Below, piece by piece: positions 41,216 to 51,018 of a stretch of 64,000 bases of DNA. The position numbers and the translations under genes were made by a program. The notes beneath the pieces are model-generated. The model saw only the letters and a program-made list of their open reading frames with translations. It was not told the origin of the DNA and ran no database searches. Origin of the DNA: Chloroflexota bacterium (GTDB lineage: Bacteria; Chloroflexota; Dehalococcoidia; JABGRK01); NCBI GenBank assembly GCA_018648325.1, contig JABGRK010000012.1, positions 1-64,000 on the forward strand, in the 5' to 3' direction. The stretch's first letter is position 1. Each line of letters starts with the position of its first letter.

Positions 41216-42727
41216 TTAGAACATAAGCTGGGTTGATGCTGCGGCCACCTTGCGGAAGTGGAAGCCGTAAATTGCCAGCGTTATCGACAGGGTCATTGCA
41301 CGCGGATGTTTGAGCATAGTCCAGGCCAGCAGCTTCCAGTAGTGTAATTGGCCCTTCTCCTTAACCCCGATGTGCCAATTGCTTTTCATGAATGCCTTGA
41401 TCGTGGCCCAGTCAAGCTTGGGTAAGGCTAGTTTTTTCTTGCGTTTGTTGAATTTGGGCTTAAGCTCTCTTAAGAGAGTTTTTATGCGTGCGTAGTAATT
41501 TTTGTGTTTGAAAATGCCGTGGAGTATCTTTTCATAGCCCTTTACAAGATCATTCATGGGCATCTTGGGGGTGAAGTTTATGGAACCGTCGGTGTTATCA
41601 CCGGTTATTCTTGTTAAAAGACGCTCTTCTTTTTCAAGCCGTTTGTACAGCTTGGTGCCCACGGGTGCATTAAGCATTCCCACCATGGCGGTAACAATCC
41701 CGCTTTTTTGAATGAAATCTATCTGCCTTTGGAAGATGCTCTTGGGGTCCTGATCGAATCCCACGATAAATCCACCGTCAACCATCATCCCGTAGTTTTG
41801 TATCTTCTTTACCGATGAGATCAAATCGCGCTTATTGTTTTGGAACTTATTACATTCCACGAGACTGTCTTCATTTGGCGTTTCGATGCCGACGAATACG
41901 CGGTTGAAGTTTGCATTAACCATGAGCTGCATCAGTTCATCATCATCGGCCAGATTGATTGAGCTTTCGGTGAAAAGGGTGAAAGGATAATTTCTCAGCT
42001 TCATCCATTCGATCATCGCCGGCAAGATTTCATTTTTTAGCTTATTCTTATTGCCGATAAAATTATCATCGACGACCAAAGCTTCATTGCGCCAGCCTAT
42101 TTTGTACAGGGCCTCAAGTTCTGCTATCATCTGATCGCTGGTTTTGGTGCGGGGTACGCGTCCGTTGAGCACTGTAATATCGCAAAACTCACAGTCCATG
42201 GGACAGCCGCGCGAGTACTGGACGTTGAGTAGGAAATATTTCTCCATATCGATAAGGTGCCAGGCGGGAATAGGTGTTTCGGTTATAGACGGTCTTTCAT
42301 CCGTAGTATATACATGCTTGGCACAGCCGTTTTTGACGTCTTCAATAAATGGGGCAAGCGTAACTTCTGCTTCACCCAGAACGAAATGGTCGACTCCCTC
42401 AAACTCGTAATGCTCGGCGGTGAAAAGCGGTCCGCCGCACACCACTTTGATGCCCAGTTTGTTACAGCGTTTTATTATGTCTCTCACCGATTTTTGTTGC
42501 ACGGCCATGGCGCTGATGAAGACATAGTCAGCCCACTTGATCTCTTTGTCCCAGAGATAAGCGGTGTTCATGTCCACTACTTTTTTCTTCCAATCATCAG
42601 GCAGCATTGCAGCAACGGTAATAAGTCCCAGCGGAGGGAGGGCTGCTTTTTTTGAGATAAAACCGAGAGCGTGTTTGAAACTCCAGAAGGTGTCGGGGCA
42701 CCTAGGGTAAACTAATAATATATTCAA
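41216..42727 (-). CDS. B12-binding-domain radical SAM protein (DUF4070-like)
   Basis: The 503-aa product has an N-terminal B12-binding-type domain (LLVYPRCPDTFWSFKHALGF, to about residue 140), a radical SAM core with C175-x3-C179-x2-C182 in RGCPMDCEFC, and a C-terminal extension (about 380-503) containing a hydrophobic end. The B12 half lacks the classic D-x-H-x2-G, so cobalamin may bind in the base-off form without a protein histidine, as in many such enzymes. It would methylate or rearrange an unactivated carbon, often on lipids. TTG start with AAGGAT 7 nt upstream. It is paralogous to the next gene. Confidence 0.82.
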   Translation of the reverse strand: MNILLVYPRCPDTFWSFKHALGFISKKAALPPLGLITVAAMLPDDWKKKVVDMNTAYLWDKEIKWADYVFISAMAVQQKSVRDIIKRCNKLGIKVVCGGPLFTAEHYEFEGVDHFVLGEAEVTLAPFIEDVKNGCAKHVYTTDERPSITETPIPAWHLIDMEKYFLLNVQYSRGCPMDCEFCDITVLNGRVPRTKTSDQMIAELEALYKIGWRNEALVVDDNFIGNKNKLKNEILPAMIEWMKLRNYPFTLFTESSINLADDDELMQLMVNANFNRVFVGIETPNEDSLVECNKFQNNKRDLISSVKKIQNYGMMVDGGFIVGFDQDPKSIFQRQIDFIQKSGIVTAMVGMLNAPVGTKLYKRLEKEERLLTRITGDNTDGSINFTPKMPMNDLVKGYEKILHGIFKHKNYYARIKTLLRELKPKFNKRKKKLALPKLDWATIKAFMKSNWHIGVKEKGQLHYWKLLAWTMLKHPRAMTLSITLAIYGFHFRKVAAASTQLMF

Positions 42728-42879
42728 ATTTAATATCCTTTATGTTAAGTATAAATGCTTAAATACCCTCTTGTCTATGCCTAGTTTGAGAAGGCGTCAT
42801 TTTGTGAAAGATGAATTCTCCCATGATGATACTCTAAAAAAAACGTTTGTGCAAATCTTTTTAAAATCGGTTATTTTAA

Positions 42880-44385
42880 TCAAAAAACTGTTTGGCTGTA
42901 ATCCGCGACTACCTTACGAAAATGGTATCCGTAGATGGAGAGCATGACCGCTAAGAACATGGCGCCCGGTTTTTTGATCAGCGTCCAACCCAGCAGGTCC
43001 CAGAACATTTTCTTGCCTTCTTTAGGTTTTACCCCCACATTCCATGCCAGTTTAAAGAACGCTCTCCAGTTTGACCACTTAAAGGTTGATAGAGTGACCT
43101 TGGTTTTGCCCTTTGGCTGGTACTCTTTAATGAAGGTTATTATCCGATCATAATAATTGCTGTGGCCATATATGGTTTGAAGCACTCTCTTGTAGCCTTC
43201 TACCAGCTCTTCATGCTTCATCTTTGGCACGAAGTTCATGGAAAAGTCGGTATTGTCCCCGGAAAAGTTTTCGATGAGCCTGTTTTCTTTTTCCAGGCGC
43301 TTGTATAGTTTGGTGCTGACAGGCGCGTTTAGCAGCCCCACCATGGCAGTGACTATGCCGCTACGCTGGATGAAATCTATCTGGATGTCGAATATCGATT
43401 GAGGATCGCTGTCGAAGCCGAGAATAAATCCACCGTGCACCTGAAAGCCGTGGTTTTGAATCTTATGTACAGAGTCAATAAGATCACGGTTTCTGTTGTG
43501 GCTCTTGCCACACTCAAGCAGGCTGTCCTCGTTGGGTGATTCGATTCCGATGAAGACGGTGTTGAAGTTGGCTTTTGCCATCATATCCATCAGCACTTCA
43601 TCGTCGGCCAGATTGATGGAGACCTCGGTAAACAGCGAAAACGGGAAGTTGCGCTCTAGCATCCAGCGGGTTATTGCCGGTATTATCTCGCTTTTGAGCT
43701 TCCTTTTGTTGCCGATGAAGTTATCGTCTACCACGAATACGTTATCTCTCCATCCGCGCTTGTACAATGTTTCAAGTTCTGCCAGCACCTGCTCTTTGGT
43801 TTTAGTACGCGGTATGCGCCCGTTGAGCACTGTAATATCGCAGAATTCGCAGTCAAACGGACAGCCGCGTGAGTATTGTATGCTCATAGAAACGTAATTT
43901 TGGATATCTAATAAGTCCCACATAGGGATAGGCGTGCTAGAAATATCCGGTTTTATCATGGAAGTGTACCTGGGTTTGAGCGTGCCCGTTTCTAAGTCTG
44001 CAAGGAACATGGGTAGGGTGACTTCACCCTCGTTAAGCACGTAATGATCGATGCCTTCAAATTCGTCTGGTTCTTCGGTGAATAGTGGGCCACCGGCAAC
44101 CACCTTGGTTTTAAGCTTGTTGCATTTTTTGATAACCTCTTTGGCCGATTGCCTTTGCACCACCATGCCGCTGATAAAAACGTAATCGGCCCACTCGATA
44201 TCTTTGTCTGAAAGACGATTTACGTTCATATCTATCAGCTTCTTTTCCCACGCCTCTGGAAGCATTGAGGCAACGGTGAGAAGCCCTAATGGAGGAAAGG
44301 CCGCTTTCTTGGAGATGAACGACAGCGCGTGCTTAAAACTCCAGAAAGTATTTGGATATTTGGGGTAAACAAGTAATATTCTCAT
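42880..44385 (-). CDS. B12-binding-domain radical SAM protein, paralogue
   Basis: The 501-aa product (from ATG 44385) is collinear with the 41216 product: LLVYPKYPNTFWSFKHALSF at the N-terminus, RGCPFDCEFCDITVLNGR as radical SAM core, and the same C-terminal region ending in YGYHFRKV. The two are a tandem duplication, 152 nt apart. A TTG at 44403 would add 6 residues. TATAAT on the minus strand (44400-44395) ends 9 nt before the ATG and there is no ribosome binding site, so the mRNA is probably leaderless. Substrate not known; hydrophobic C-termini suggest a membrane lipid. Confidence 0.82.
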   Translation of the reverse strand: MRILLVYPKYPNTFWSFKHALSFISKKAAFPPLGLLTVASMLPEAWEKKLIDMNVNRLSDKDIEWADYVFISGMVVQRQSAKEVIKKCNKLKTKVVAGGPLFTEEPDEFEGIDHYVLNEGEVTLPMFLADLETGTLKPRYTSMIKPDISSTPIPMWDLLDIQNYVSMSIQYSRGCPFDCEFCDITVLNGRIPRTKTKEQVLAELETLYKRGWRDNVFVVDDNFIGNKRKLKSEIIPAITRWMLERNFPFSLFTEVSINLADDEVLMDMMAKANFNTVFIGIESPNEDSLLECGKSHNRNRDLIDSVHKIQNHGFQVHGGFILGFDSDPQSIFDIQIDFIQRSGIVTAMVGLLNAPVSTKLYKRLEKENRLIENFSGDNTDFSMNFVPKMKHEELVEGYKRVLQTIYGHSNYYDRIITFIKEYQPKGKTKVTLSTFKWSNWRAFFKLAWNVGVKPKEGKKMFWDLLGWTLIKKPGAMFLAVMLSIYGYHFRKVVADYSQTVF

Positions 44386-44394
44386 TTGATAAAT

Positions 44395-44400
44395 ATTATA
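44395..44400 (-). promoter_or_regulatory. -10 box of the second radical SAM gene
   Basis: TATAAT on the minus strand, 9 nt before ATG 44385. The -35 is weak (TGTGCA or GTGCAA at about 17 nt). Confidence 0.45.
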
Positions 44401-44454
44401 CAATCATTAAATTGATTTGCACAGTAGTACAGACGTGTGGTTATTGTTTATACA

Positions 44455-44485
44455 AAACCCCCCTGATGTTAAATCAGGAGGGTTT
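44455..44485 (-). terminator. Terminator after the ABC transporter genes
   Basis: AAACCCCCCTGAT pairs with ATCAGGAGGGTTT (one mismatch, 5-nt loop); on the minus strand TTTTG follows. Its CCCCTGA core resembles the other three terminators in 39960-41158. Confidence 0.75.
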
Positions 44486-44511
44486 GATTACATTGTATAT
44501 AGAAGGTTTAC

Positions 44512-45276
44512 TTAGTTCTCACCTCTTTTACGGAACATGAGCGTGCCGAAGGTTATACCTATTACCATCCATAGACTTAAGGCCAGCAGCGCTTTCCATT
44601 GATCGTCCCAAACCCAGCCGTTATTTATGATGCTGCGTACGCCGCTTATGGCGTATTCCACCGGGTTGATCTGCCTGATTATATCGATCCATCTTGGGAG
44701 CAAATTGGACGGGACAAACGAGGATGTAAGGAACATAACCGGCAGTGATACGAAGTTAAGTACTGCGATAAGCGTTTCCTGCCGCCGGAAGAGCAGGGCC
44801 AGCCCACAGGAAAAACCGGCAAAGCCGGAACCCAGCAAGGTTATAATGAACAGGGTAAATATAACTCCCGGGACGCCTGAAGTAATGGTGAGTCCCAAAG
44901 CCAGAGCTATTCCGAATATGATAAGCGCCTGAACCAGTAGCATTACCATAGATCCTGCAACCCGGGCCAGAATGATAGACATTCGTGAAACCGGTGTGGC
45001 CAGTGTCTTGGATAAAACTCCCATCTCTATATCCATGAGCAGCCCCATACCTGACCAGACCGATCCGAACATCACCGTCATAACTATGACCGCCGGAGAG
45101 AAGTGCTGAATGTAGTCAATGTTCTGGGCCTCCATGGTGGATTTGAATATCTGGGTAAACAGCAGTAGCCACAGTATGGGTTGTACTATATTAACGAATA
45201 GCCAGATAGGTATGCGGATGTCGGTTCTGACGTGGCGTACTATCTGGTACCATGTATCTGACATGAAATAGGTCAT
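44512..45276 (-). CDS. ABC-2 type transporter permease (DrrB-like)
   Basis: The 254-aa integral membrane protein has six hydrophobic segments and the ABC-2 family signature near the C-terminus (LLPRWIDIIRQINPVEYAISGVRS). It is the membrane partner of the ATPase encoded immediately upstream; the stop of that gene and this ATG share one base. An alternative start 12 nt later (45264) is possible. DrrAB-like transporters export antibiotics or lipids; substrate unknown here. Confidence 0.88.
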   Translation of the reverse strand: MTYFMSDTWYQIVRHVRTDIRIPIWLFVNIVQPILWLLLFTQIFKSTMEAQNIDYIQHFSPAVIVMTVMFGSVWSGMGLLMDIEMGVLSKTLATPVSRMSIILARVAGSMVMLLVQALIIFGIALALGLTITSGVPGVIFTLFIITLLGSGFAGFSCGLALLFRRQETLIAVLNFVSLPVMFLTSSFVPSNLLPRWIDIIRQINPVEYAISGVRSIINNGWVWDDQWKALLALSLWMVIGITFGTLMFRKRGEN

Positions 45277-46295
45277 TACTTATTCCTCTCACTTCTGCGC
45301 GCAATATCAGTGAAACTTGTTTCTTTGCCCTCCTGATGTCTGATAGTTTTACCGGTATATTTTAGGAAGACGTCATCCAGCGAGGGACGGGATATGGACA
45401 GGGTTTCCACATCGATCCCCTTTTCCGCCAGAATGCGCATTATTGCGGGTGTCGCTGTTTTGGCGTTATCGACGTATACAGCCAATTCCTCCTCGGCGGG
45501 CTGTGTGCGTTGCACGAATGATTCGCCTTCAAGAACCTTCTGCGTATTAGTCATAAACTGCGAACGTGCCTCCTCATCTCCTTTGCCTGGAGAAAGGTTG
45601 ATTACGTCGCCACCGATAGAGCTTTTTAGCTCGGACGGTGTGCCGGTGGTAATTATCTTGCCCAGATCAATAATGGCGACGCGGTTGCACAGTTGGTCTG
45701 CTTCTTCCAGATAGTGAGTTGTCAGGAATATAGTTATGCCCAATTCCTTGGTCATCTTCCTTATATACTCCCATATTTTGGAGCGCGTTTGCGGGTCAAG
45801 GCCCGTTGTGGGCTCGTCCATAAACACCAGCTTTGGATTATGTATAAGGCCCATGGCAAGGTCCAATCTCTTACGCATGCCGCCGGAGTAGGTCTTGGCC
45901 ATCTTGTCCTCGTAGCCTTCAAGGTCAACAAGCTTGAATATTTCAGCAATGCGCTGTTTTATGGTGGCCTTGTCCAGGCGATAGAAGTGACCATAGAGCG
46001 TAAGGTTCTCTCTGCCGGTGGAGTGCTCGTCCACGCCCACGTCCTGAGCCACGTAGCCGATGCTGGTTCTTACATCGGACGGCTGTTTTACGATGTCGTA
46101 ACCGGCCACTTTGGCCGAGCCTGATGTAGGCGGGATAAGGGTGTTAAGCATCTTGATTGTGGTGGTTTTACCGGCGCCGTTTGGGCCTAAAAAGCCGAAT
46201 ATCTCGCCCTCTTTAACCTCAAAGTCGATGCCGTCAACCGCCCTGACATCACCCTTAAACACCTTGGTTAGTTTATCGGTTTCTATTATGCTCAA
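45276..46295 (-). CDS. ABC transporter ATP-binding protein (DrrA-like)
   Basis: Cytosolic ATPase of a DrrAB-type exporter. Walker A GPNGAGKTT, the Q-loop VAQDVG, signature YSGGMRKRLDLAMGL, Walker B LVFMDEPTTGLDP and the switch histidine in TTHYLEEADQLCNR are all present. The C-terminal 100 residues match the DrrA tail (SLDDVFLKYTGKTIR). At 339 aa it is full length. It is co-transcribed with the permease gene. Confidence 0.93.
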   Translation of the reverse strand: MSIIETDKLTKVFKGDVRAVDGIDFEVKEGEIFGFLGPNGAGKTTTIKMLNTLIPPTSGSAKVAGYDIVKQPSDVRTSIGYVAQDVGVDEHSTGRENLTLYGHFYRLDKATIKQRIAEIFKLVDLEGYEDKMAKTYSGGMRKRLDLAMGLIHNPKLVFMDEPTTGLDPQTRSKIWEYIRKMTKELGITIFLTTHYLEEADQLCNRVAIIDLGKIITTGTPSELKSSIGGDVINLSPGKGDEEARSQFMTNTQKVLEGESFVQRTQPAEEELAVYVDNAKTATPAIMRILAEKGIDVETLSISRPSLDDVFLKYTGKTIRHQEGKETSFTDIARRSERNK

Positions 46296-46510
46296 GATAA
46301 TTGCCTCCTACTTAAGATGCACATATATATAGCTTTTGCAGGATAATAATTGAAGTTAAAAGCAGAGTACCCAGATAATTATACTCAAAACGCTGTTAAA
46401 GTCAACGAAACATGACAATTCATCACGAATTGATATCAGTATAACGCCTCATTGCGTGTCAAACTTGCTTTTTCTTGCGATAGGCTTTGCCGATATTGCT
46501 GCGTCTCGTA

Positions 46511-46519
46511 TGATATACT
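46511..46519 (+). promoter_or_regulatory. Extended -10 promoter of mnmE
   Basis: TGATATACT (-10 at 46514-46519) ends 10 nt before the ATG at 46530; the expected start of transcription is within about 4 nt of the start codon. Confidence 0.55.
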
Positions 46520-46529
46520 TGGTTTCGTT

Positions 46530-47867
46530 ATGTACAAGGATACTATTGCAGCTATATCAACGCCCGTAGGTGAGGGTGGCATCGGCATCGTTCGTTTGAG
46601 CGGGCCCAAGGCGCGCGCCATCGCCGAAAAGCTGTTTGACCACACGCTGTCCGATCATCGTCTGGTTTACGGCCATATCGTTGATCCCAAAAGCGGCGAC
46701 GTGGTCGATGAAGTCCTAGTGTCATATATGAAGGCGCCCAATACATATACCCGCGAAGACGTTGTGGAGATAAACAGCCATGGCGGCGCGATGCCACTGC
46801 AACGCGTACTGGAGCTTGTCTTAACAGCAGGTGCACGCCTTGCCAACCCCGGCGAATATACGCTGCGGGCATTTCTAAACGGGCGCATTGATTTGGCTCA
46901 GGCTGAATCTGTGCTGGATGTGATAAAGGCAAAAACAGAGGCCAGTTTACGCTTAGCTGTAAGCGGGCTTAAGGGCCGACTTTCCGGTGAACTTAAAGCT
47001 GTTCGATCTGAGCTTATCTCAGTGCTGGCCTATCTTACGGCGCGCATTGATTTTCCCGAGGATGAGGTCGAAGCGCAGGATGTTCAGCCACCACTTGAGC
47101 AGTGCCGAGAGCGACTTGGTGATTTAATCGCCAGCGCTGATACCGGTATAGCATACCGGCAGGGAGTGCGTACTGCCATCGTGGGCCGTCCAAACGTGGG
47201 TAAATCCAGTCTGCTAAATTTATTGCTGCGGGAGGACCGTGCCATTGTCACCGAAGTACCGGGCACAACCCGTGATACGGTAGAAGAGGTGGTCAATATA
47301 AAGGGTGTGCCGTTTGTGTTGATCGATACAGCAGGTATTGCCTTTAGCAAAGACGTAGTGGAGTCACTGGGTATTGTTCGTAGTCGTCAGGCGATTGAAA
47401 TGGCAGATTTCGTATTGCTGGTCATAGACCAGAGTGAGAAACTTATGCACTACGACAGGGAGATAATGGAACTGCTTGAGGGCAAGACTGTGCTGGTTGT
47501 GGGCAACAAGTCTGATTTGCCGCCAAAAGACGTCATAAAAGACATCGCCTGGCCTGTGGTTTCCGTGTCAGCATTGAGTGGCAAGGGACTGCATGTACTT
47601 GAGGGCAGCATGGTTGAGGCTGTGTTGGGTGGCAAGGTGATTTCTTCAGATGCGGCGCTGGTGACTAATCCACGGCATAAGGCATTACTCACAAACGCAT
47701 ATGATAATCTTGTTCAGGCGCAAAAATCGATAAAAGGCGGTATGCCGGAGGACTTCATCAGCATCGATGTAACTGCTGCTCTAACCACACTGGGCCAGAT
47801 AACGGGAGACACTGTAACTGAGGAATTGCTGGAGACCATCTTCAGCCAATTCTGCATTGGCAAGTGA
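46530..47867 (+). CDS. mnmE: tRNA modification GTPase MnmE
   Basis: With MnmG it makes the cmnm5/mnm5 group at U34 of tRNAs. The 445-aa product has the N-terminal folate-binding domain (DTIAAISTPVGEGGIGIVRL), helical region, a G domain with GRPNVGKSS (219-227), DTAGI and NKSD, and the C-terminal CIGK, the catalytic cysteine motif. Start at ATG 46530 gives the normal N-terminus; an in-frame TTG/GTG-type extension upstream to 46452 is excluded by the family. No ribosome binding site; probably leaderless. Monocistronic. Confidence 0.95.
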   Translation: MYKDTIAAISTPVGEGGIGIVRLSGPKARAIAEKLFDHTLSDHRLVYGHIVDPKSGDVVDEVLVSYMKAPNTYTREDVVEINSHGGAMPLQRVLELVLTAGARLANPGEYTLRAFLNGRIDLAQAESVLDVIKAKTEASLRLAVSGLKGRLSGELKAVRSELISVLAYLTARIDFPEDEVEAQDVQPPLEQCRERLGDLIASADTGIAYRQGVRTAIVGRPNVGKSSLLNLLLREDRAIVTEVPGTTRDTVEEVVNIKGVPFVLIDTAGIAFSKDVVESLGIVRSRQAIEMADFVLLVIDQSEKLMHYDREIMELLEGKTVLVVGNKSDLPPKDVIKDIAWPVVSVSALSGKGLHVLEGSMVEAVLGGKVISSDAALVTNPRHKALLTNAYDNLVQAQKSIKGGMPEDFISIDVTAALTTLGQITGDTVTEELLETIFSQFCIGK

Positions 47868-47926
47868 TTTCGTCCTCTACTGCTTTGTACTAAGATCGTT
47901 TGTTGTTCAGTAACAGGGTTTCATCG

Positions 47927-48706
47927 TTAAGACATCTTTTGTTTGACCAGTTGCATTACCTTTTCCATAACGTCGCCGGCCTTTTCCGAGATGCGCACAT
48001 GCGCCACGTCGTCCAGCGGGGTATCGCCCATGTTTATGATAGCCAGCTTGGCTCCTGCGTTCAGTGCTATCTCCGGCATCTGTGCTGCGGGATAAACCAG
48101 TAGCGTTGATCCTATCACGATGCACAGGTCACATTGAGCAGAGCGCCTTTGCGCCTCCAGTGTTTCCTCAAATGGCATGGCCTGTCCGAATGATATAGTT
48201 GCTACTTTCATCAATCCGCCGCACTCTAGGCAATTGGGTGATTCCTCCCCGGCCTCAAGTCTTGGTCTCACTTCTTCAATGGGGTAGGATTTCTCGCATT
48301 CCAGGCACTTGGCCTTGGTTACGGTGCCGTGCAATTCAATAACGTTGTCGGGATTACTGCCTGCTTTTTGGTGCAGGCCGTCTATGTTCTGGGTGATGAT
48401 GCAGTTTAGTTTGTCCATCTTTTCCAGCTCGGCGATGGCGTAGTGAGCGCGGTTGGGCTGAACGTTCCCCCCAAATTCGCCTGATCCATAGCGCGCCCAA
48501 TGCTTCTTTCTCACCGCAGGATCGATAAGGAACTTCTGGAAGGTCATGGCCGTCGGATCTTCAGACTTAGTCCAGATGCCGTTGGGGCCGCGGAAATCGC
48601 GCAGGCCGGACTCGGTACTGATACCGGCACCGGTAAAGACGACAATATTCTTCGAGTTTACGATTAAATCTGCCAGCTGTTCTATCTGCTCATTAACATA
48701 TGACAC
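47927..48706 (-). CDS. cobB: NAD-dependent protein deacylase, Sir2 family
   Basis: Removes acyl groups from lysines using NAD. Motifs: VFTGAGISTESGLRDFRG (NAD binding), TQNIDGLHQKAG, the catalytic histidine in ELHGTVTKAKC, and four zinc cysteines (CLECEKSYP and CLECGG). 259 aa is typical of class U/III bacterial sirtuins. GTG start with GAGGAGGAG upstream. A TATAAT on the minus strand near 48747 may be its promoter, overlapping a small hairpin at 48741-48760. Confidence 0.93.
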   Translation of the reverse strand: MSYVNEQIEQLADLIVNSKNIVVFTGAGISTESGLRDFRGPNGIWTKSEDPTAMTFQKFLIDPAVRKKHWARYGSGEFGGNVQPNRAHYAIAELEKMDKLNCIITQNIDGLHQKAGSNPDNVIELHGTVTKAKCLECEKSYPIEEVRPRLEAGEESPNCLECGGLMKVATISFGQAMPFEETLEAQRRSAQCDLCIVIGSTLLVYPAAQMPEIALNAGAKLAIINMGDTPLDDVAHVRISEKAGDVMEKVMQLVKQKMS

Positions 48707-48771
48707 GATGACTCCTCCTCATGCGCTTATGGTTTATGATCACTATTATATATGATAGTGCTGTTTGGTGT

Positions 48772-49791
48772 TTAATCAGGTTGTGGTATCCACACGGCGC
48801 TTTCCCCTGAAGCAAGTCTGGTTACATTAGTGCCATCGGCATTCATTACATAGATTTCGTCTTGGTCATCACGATTCGCCGTGAAGGTGATCTTTGTACC
48901 GTCTGATGACCACATGGGGCTACTGCCGGAAGTAAGTTTGGTTTGATTATTGCCGTCTGCATCTATTGTATAGATTTCGACTTTGCCATCACTATTTGAG
49001 GTGAAGGCTATTTTTGAGCCGTCTGGCGACCACATGGGGCTGTTCCCGGAAGTAAGCTTGGTTTGATTTGACCCGTCTGCATCCATTGTATAGATTTTGT
49101 CTTTGCCATCACGATTTGAGGTGAAAGCTATTTTTGAGCCGTCCGGTGACCATGCGGGATAGCTTCCCATAGCGAGCCATGTTTGATTTGAACCATCTGC
49201 ATCCATTACATAAACGTCGGTAATATTGTTTTCGCCATCCCAGGAACTGAAGGCGATCTTTTCCCCATCGGGTGACCATACAGGGTCCCTATAATTTTCG
49301 GAGAGGAAACTATTGGTAAGTCTGTCCTTGAATGTGCGGTCGACGTTTATAATGTAAATATTGCCGTTGCCTAAGTCGTTGGCTGAAAAAGCTAACTTTG
49401 TGCTGTCGGGTGACCATACAGCCGAGTAATCACTTGATTCTGGGTAATGAGTGAGCCTTGTTTGATTTGAGCCGTCTGCATCCATTACATATATGTGTCC
49501 GGCGCCGCCACCTGAAGACGTAAAGGTGATCTTTTCCCCATTAGGCGACCATAGAGGATTTGTGCCATCTGCCAATTTTGTCTGGCCCGATCCATCTGAA
49601 TTTATCATATAGATACCATCATCGGAAGAATAGAGAATTTTATAACTACGCTGTCCAATTCCGCCGGGATTTAAGCCACCACCGGGTATTTCGCTGCCGT
49701 CATGCGAGCAGTTGCAGGTGCAGGACGTGGGCAGTAGCGCAAGTGCCAGCACGACGAGTGCTAATAGAAATACGTATCGTTTTTTTTGCAT
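48772..49791 (-). CDS. TolB-like beta-propeller lipoprotein 1
   Basis: The signal (MQKKRYVFLLALVVLALALL, then PTSC) marks a lipoprotein with C24 or a neighbouring cysteine lipidated. The mature part contains about six repeats of the PD40/WD40-like type, each with a W-S-P-D/N-G-x-K-I-x-F core and an N-x-D-G-(S/T)-N-Q-T turn, and closes with VWIPQPD, the last strand of the propeller. It is the last of five tandem paralogues on the minus strand, 11 nt after the previous one. Such propellers usually bind proteins or carbohydrates at the cell surface. Confidence 0.8.
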   Translation of the reverse strand: MQKKRYVFLLALVVLALALLPTSCTCNCSHDGSEIPGGGLNPGGIGQRSYKILYSSDDGIYMINSDGSGQTKLADGTNPLWSPNGEKITFTSSGGGAGHIYVMDADGSNQTRLTHYPESSDYSAVWSPDSTKLAFSANDLGNGNIYIINVDRTFKDRLTNSFLSENYRDPVWSPDGEKIAFSSWDGENNITDVYVMDADGSNQTWLAMGSYPAWSPDGSKIAFTSNRDGKDKIYTMDADGSNQTKLTSGNSPMWSPDGSKIAFTSNSDGKVEIYTIDADGNNQTKLTSGSSPMWSSDGTKITFTANRDDQDEIYVMNADGTNVTRLASGESAVWIPQPD

Positions 49792-49802
49792 ACGTTGTTT
49801 CC

Positions 49803-50999
49803 TTAATCAGACTGTGGCGACCACGCTGGACTGGCGGCTCCGTTAGCAAGCTTGGTTAGGTCTGTTCCATCGGTGTTTATCACATATATGCTCTGATAAC
49901 CACGGTCATTGGCTTCGAAAATGATTTTGGAACTATCGGCTGACCATACCGGATTGTAGCCTTTGGCAAGCGAGGTCTGGTTTGAACCGTCAGCATCCAT
50001 GAGGTATATTCCATCGTAGCCATCACGGTTAGATACGAATAAGATTTTATTACCATCGGGCGACCACGTTGGATACCCATCAAACGCCGGGTTATTGGTA
50101 ATCCGAACCGGATTTGTGCCGTCGGCATTTATTACATATATATCTTCATTGGGTTGTTGGTCTCCTTCGGTAACACTGCTCTCAAACGCAATTTTTGTGC
50201 CATCGGGTGACCACACGGGGTCCCTATTTTCCCATATACTACCTGGCTCTGTTGCAGGGGGGAAGTGGCCGGTAAGATTGGTGGTACCTGAGCCATCGGC
50301 ATTGATTATATAGATGGCGCCGGTTAAATAGCATGCTATCTGAGAGCTGTCGGGGGACCATATTGATCCGCTGTAAGGATAATAGTTGAGCCTGGTCTGG
50401 TTGGATCCATCAGCATCCATCACGTAGATACTCTGGTCCTTGCGGTAAGTGATTTTTTCTCCGTTGGGCGACCAAATTGGGTTATCGGCACTGGTTGATC
50501 CATTGGTGAGTCTGGTCAATCCGGTCCCGTCAGCATTTACAGTATAGATTTCCCTATATTCGTCGGGAAGGTGGGAAACAAAGACAATCTTCTGTTCAAC
50601 GGGGGACCATGAAAACTGTTCAGCATACTCCAGTTCATCAGTTATGTTCGTTTGTCCCGTGCCATTGGTGTTTATTACCCAGATACCTTCATATGTTCCG
50701 TACGCTAGCTTATTGCCATCCGGTGACCATGTTGGGCGATTATAACGGCTCATTTGTAATTCACCGGTAAGAAGTGTTTTGTTTGAGCCGTCGATATTCA
50801 TTACACAGACGACAGTATCGTTATTCTGCCAGGAGACATAAGCGATTTGGGGGGCATGCTTACCGATATCCTCGGGGTTATATCCCCCACCCGGTCTCTC
50901 GTCGTCGCCGGTTGAGCAGTTACATGTGCATGACGTGGGCAGTAGCGCCAGCGTCAGTACGGCGATTGTTATGAGTAATGCATATTGTTTTTTGGGCAT
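49803..50999 (-). CDS. TolB-like beta-propeller lipoprotein 2
   Basis: 398 aa, with signal MPKKQYALLITIAVLTLALL and PTSC, nearly the same as its neighbours. Seven to eight WSPDG-type blades are visible (for example RPTWSPDGNKLAYG, DPVWSPDGTKIAFES, YPTWSPDGNKILFVS), the largest number in the group, closing with AWSPQSD. It lies 19 nt upstream of the next gene to the left. The N-terminal region after the signal has acidic and glycine-rich linker residues. Function unknown. Confidence 0.8.
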   Translation of the reverse strand: MPKKQYALLITIAVLTLALLPTSCTCNCSTGDDERPGGGYNPEDIGKHAPQIAYVSWQNNDTVVCVMNIDGSNKTLLTGELQMSRYNRPTWSPDGNKLAYGTYEGIWVINTNGTGQTNITDELEYAEQFSWSPVEQKIVFVSHLPDEYREIYTVNADGTGLTRLTNGSTSADNPIWSPNGEKITYRKDQSIYVMDADGSNQTRLNYYPYSGSIWSPDSSQIACYLTGAIYIINADGSGTTNLTGHFPPATEPGSIWENRDPVWSPDGTKIAFESSVTEGDQQPNEDIYVINADGTNPVRITNNPAFDGYPTWSPDGNKILFVSNRDGYDGIYLMDADGSNQTSLAKGYNPVWSADSSKIIFEANDRGYQSIYVINTDGTDLTKLANGAASPAWSPQSD

Positions 51000-51018
51000 A
51001 AGTTTTCCTTTTGCCTGG

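Noticed and set aside
48741-48760. CACTATTATA/TATGATAGTG hairpin as a terminator of the lipoprotein set
   Set aside because: The stem is AT-rich with no T-run on the minus strand and overlaps the likely -10 of the sirtuin gene, so it is more likely promoter sequence.
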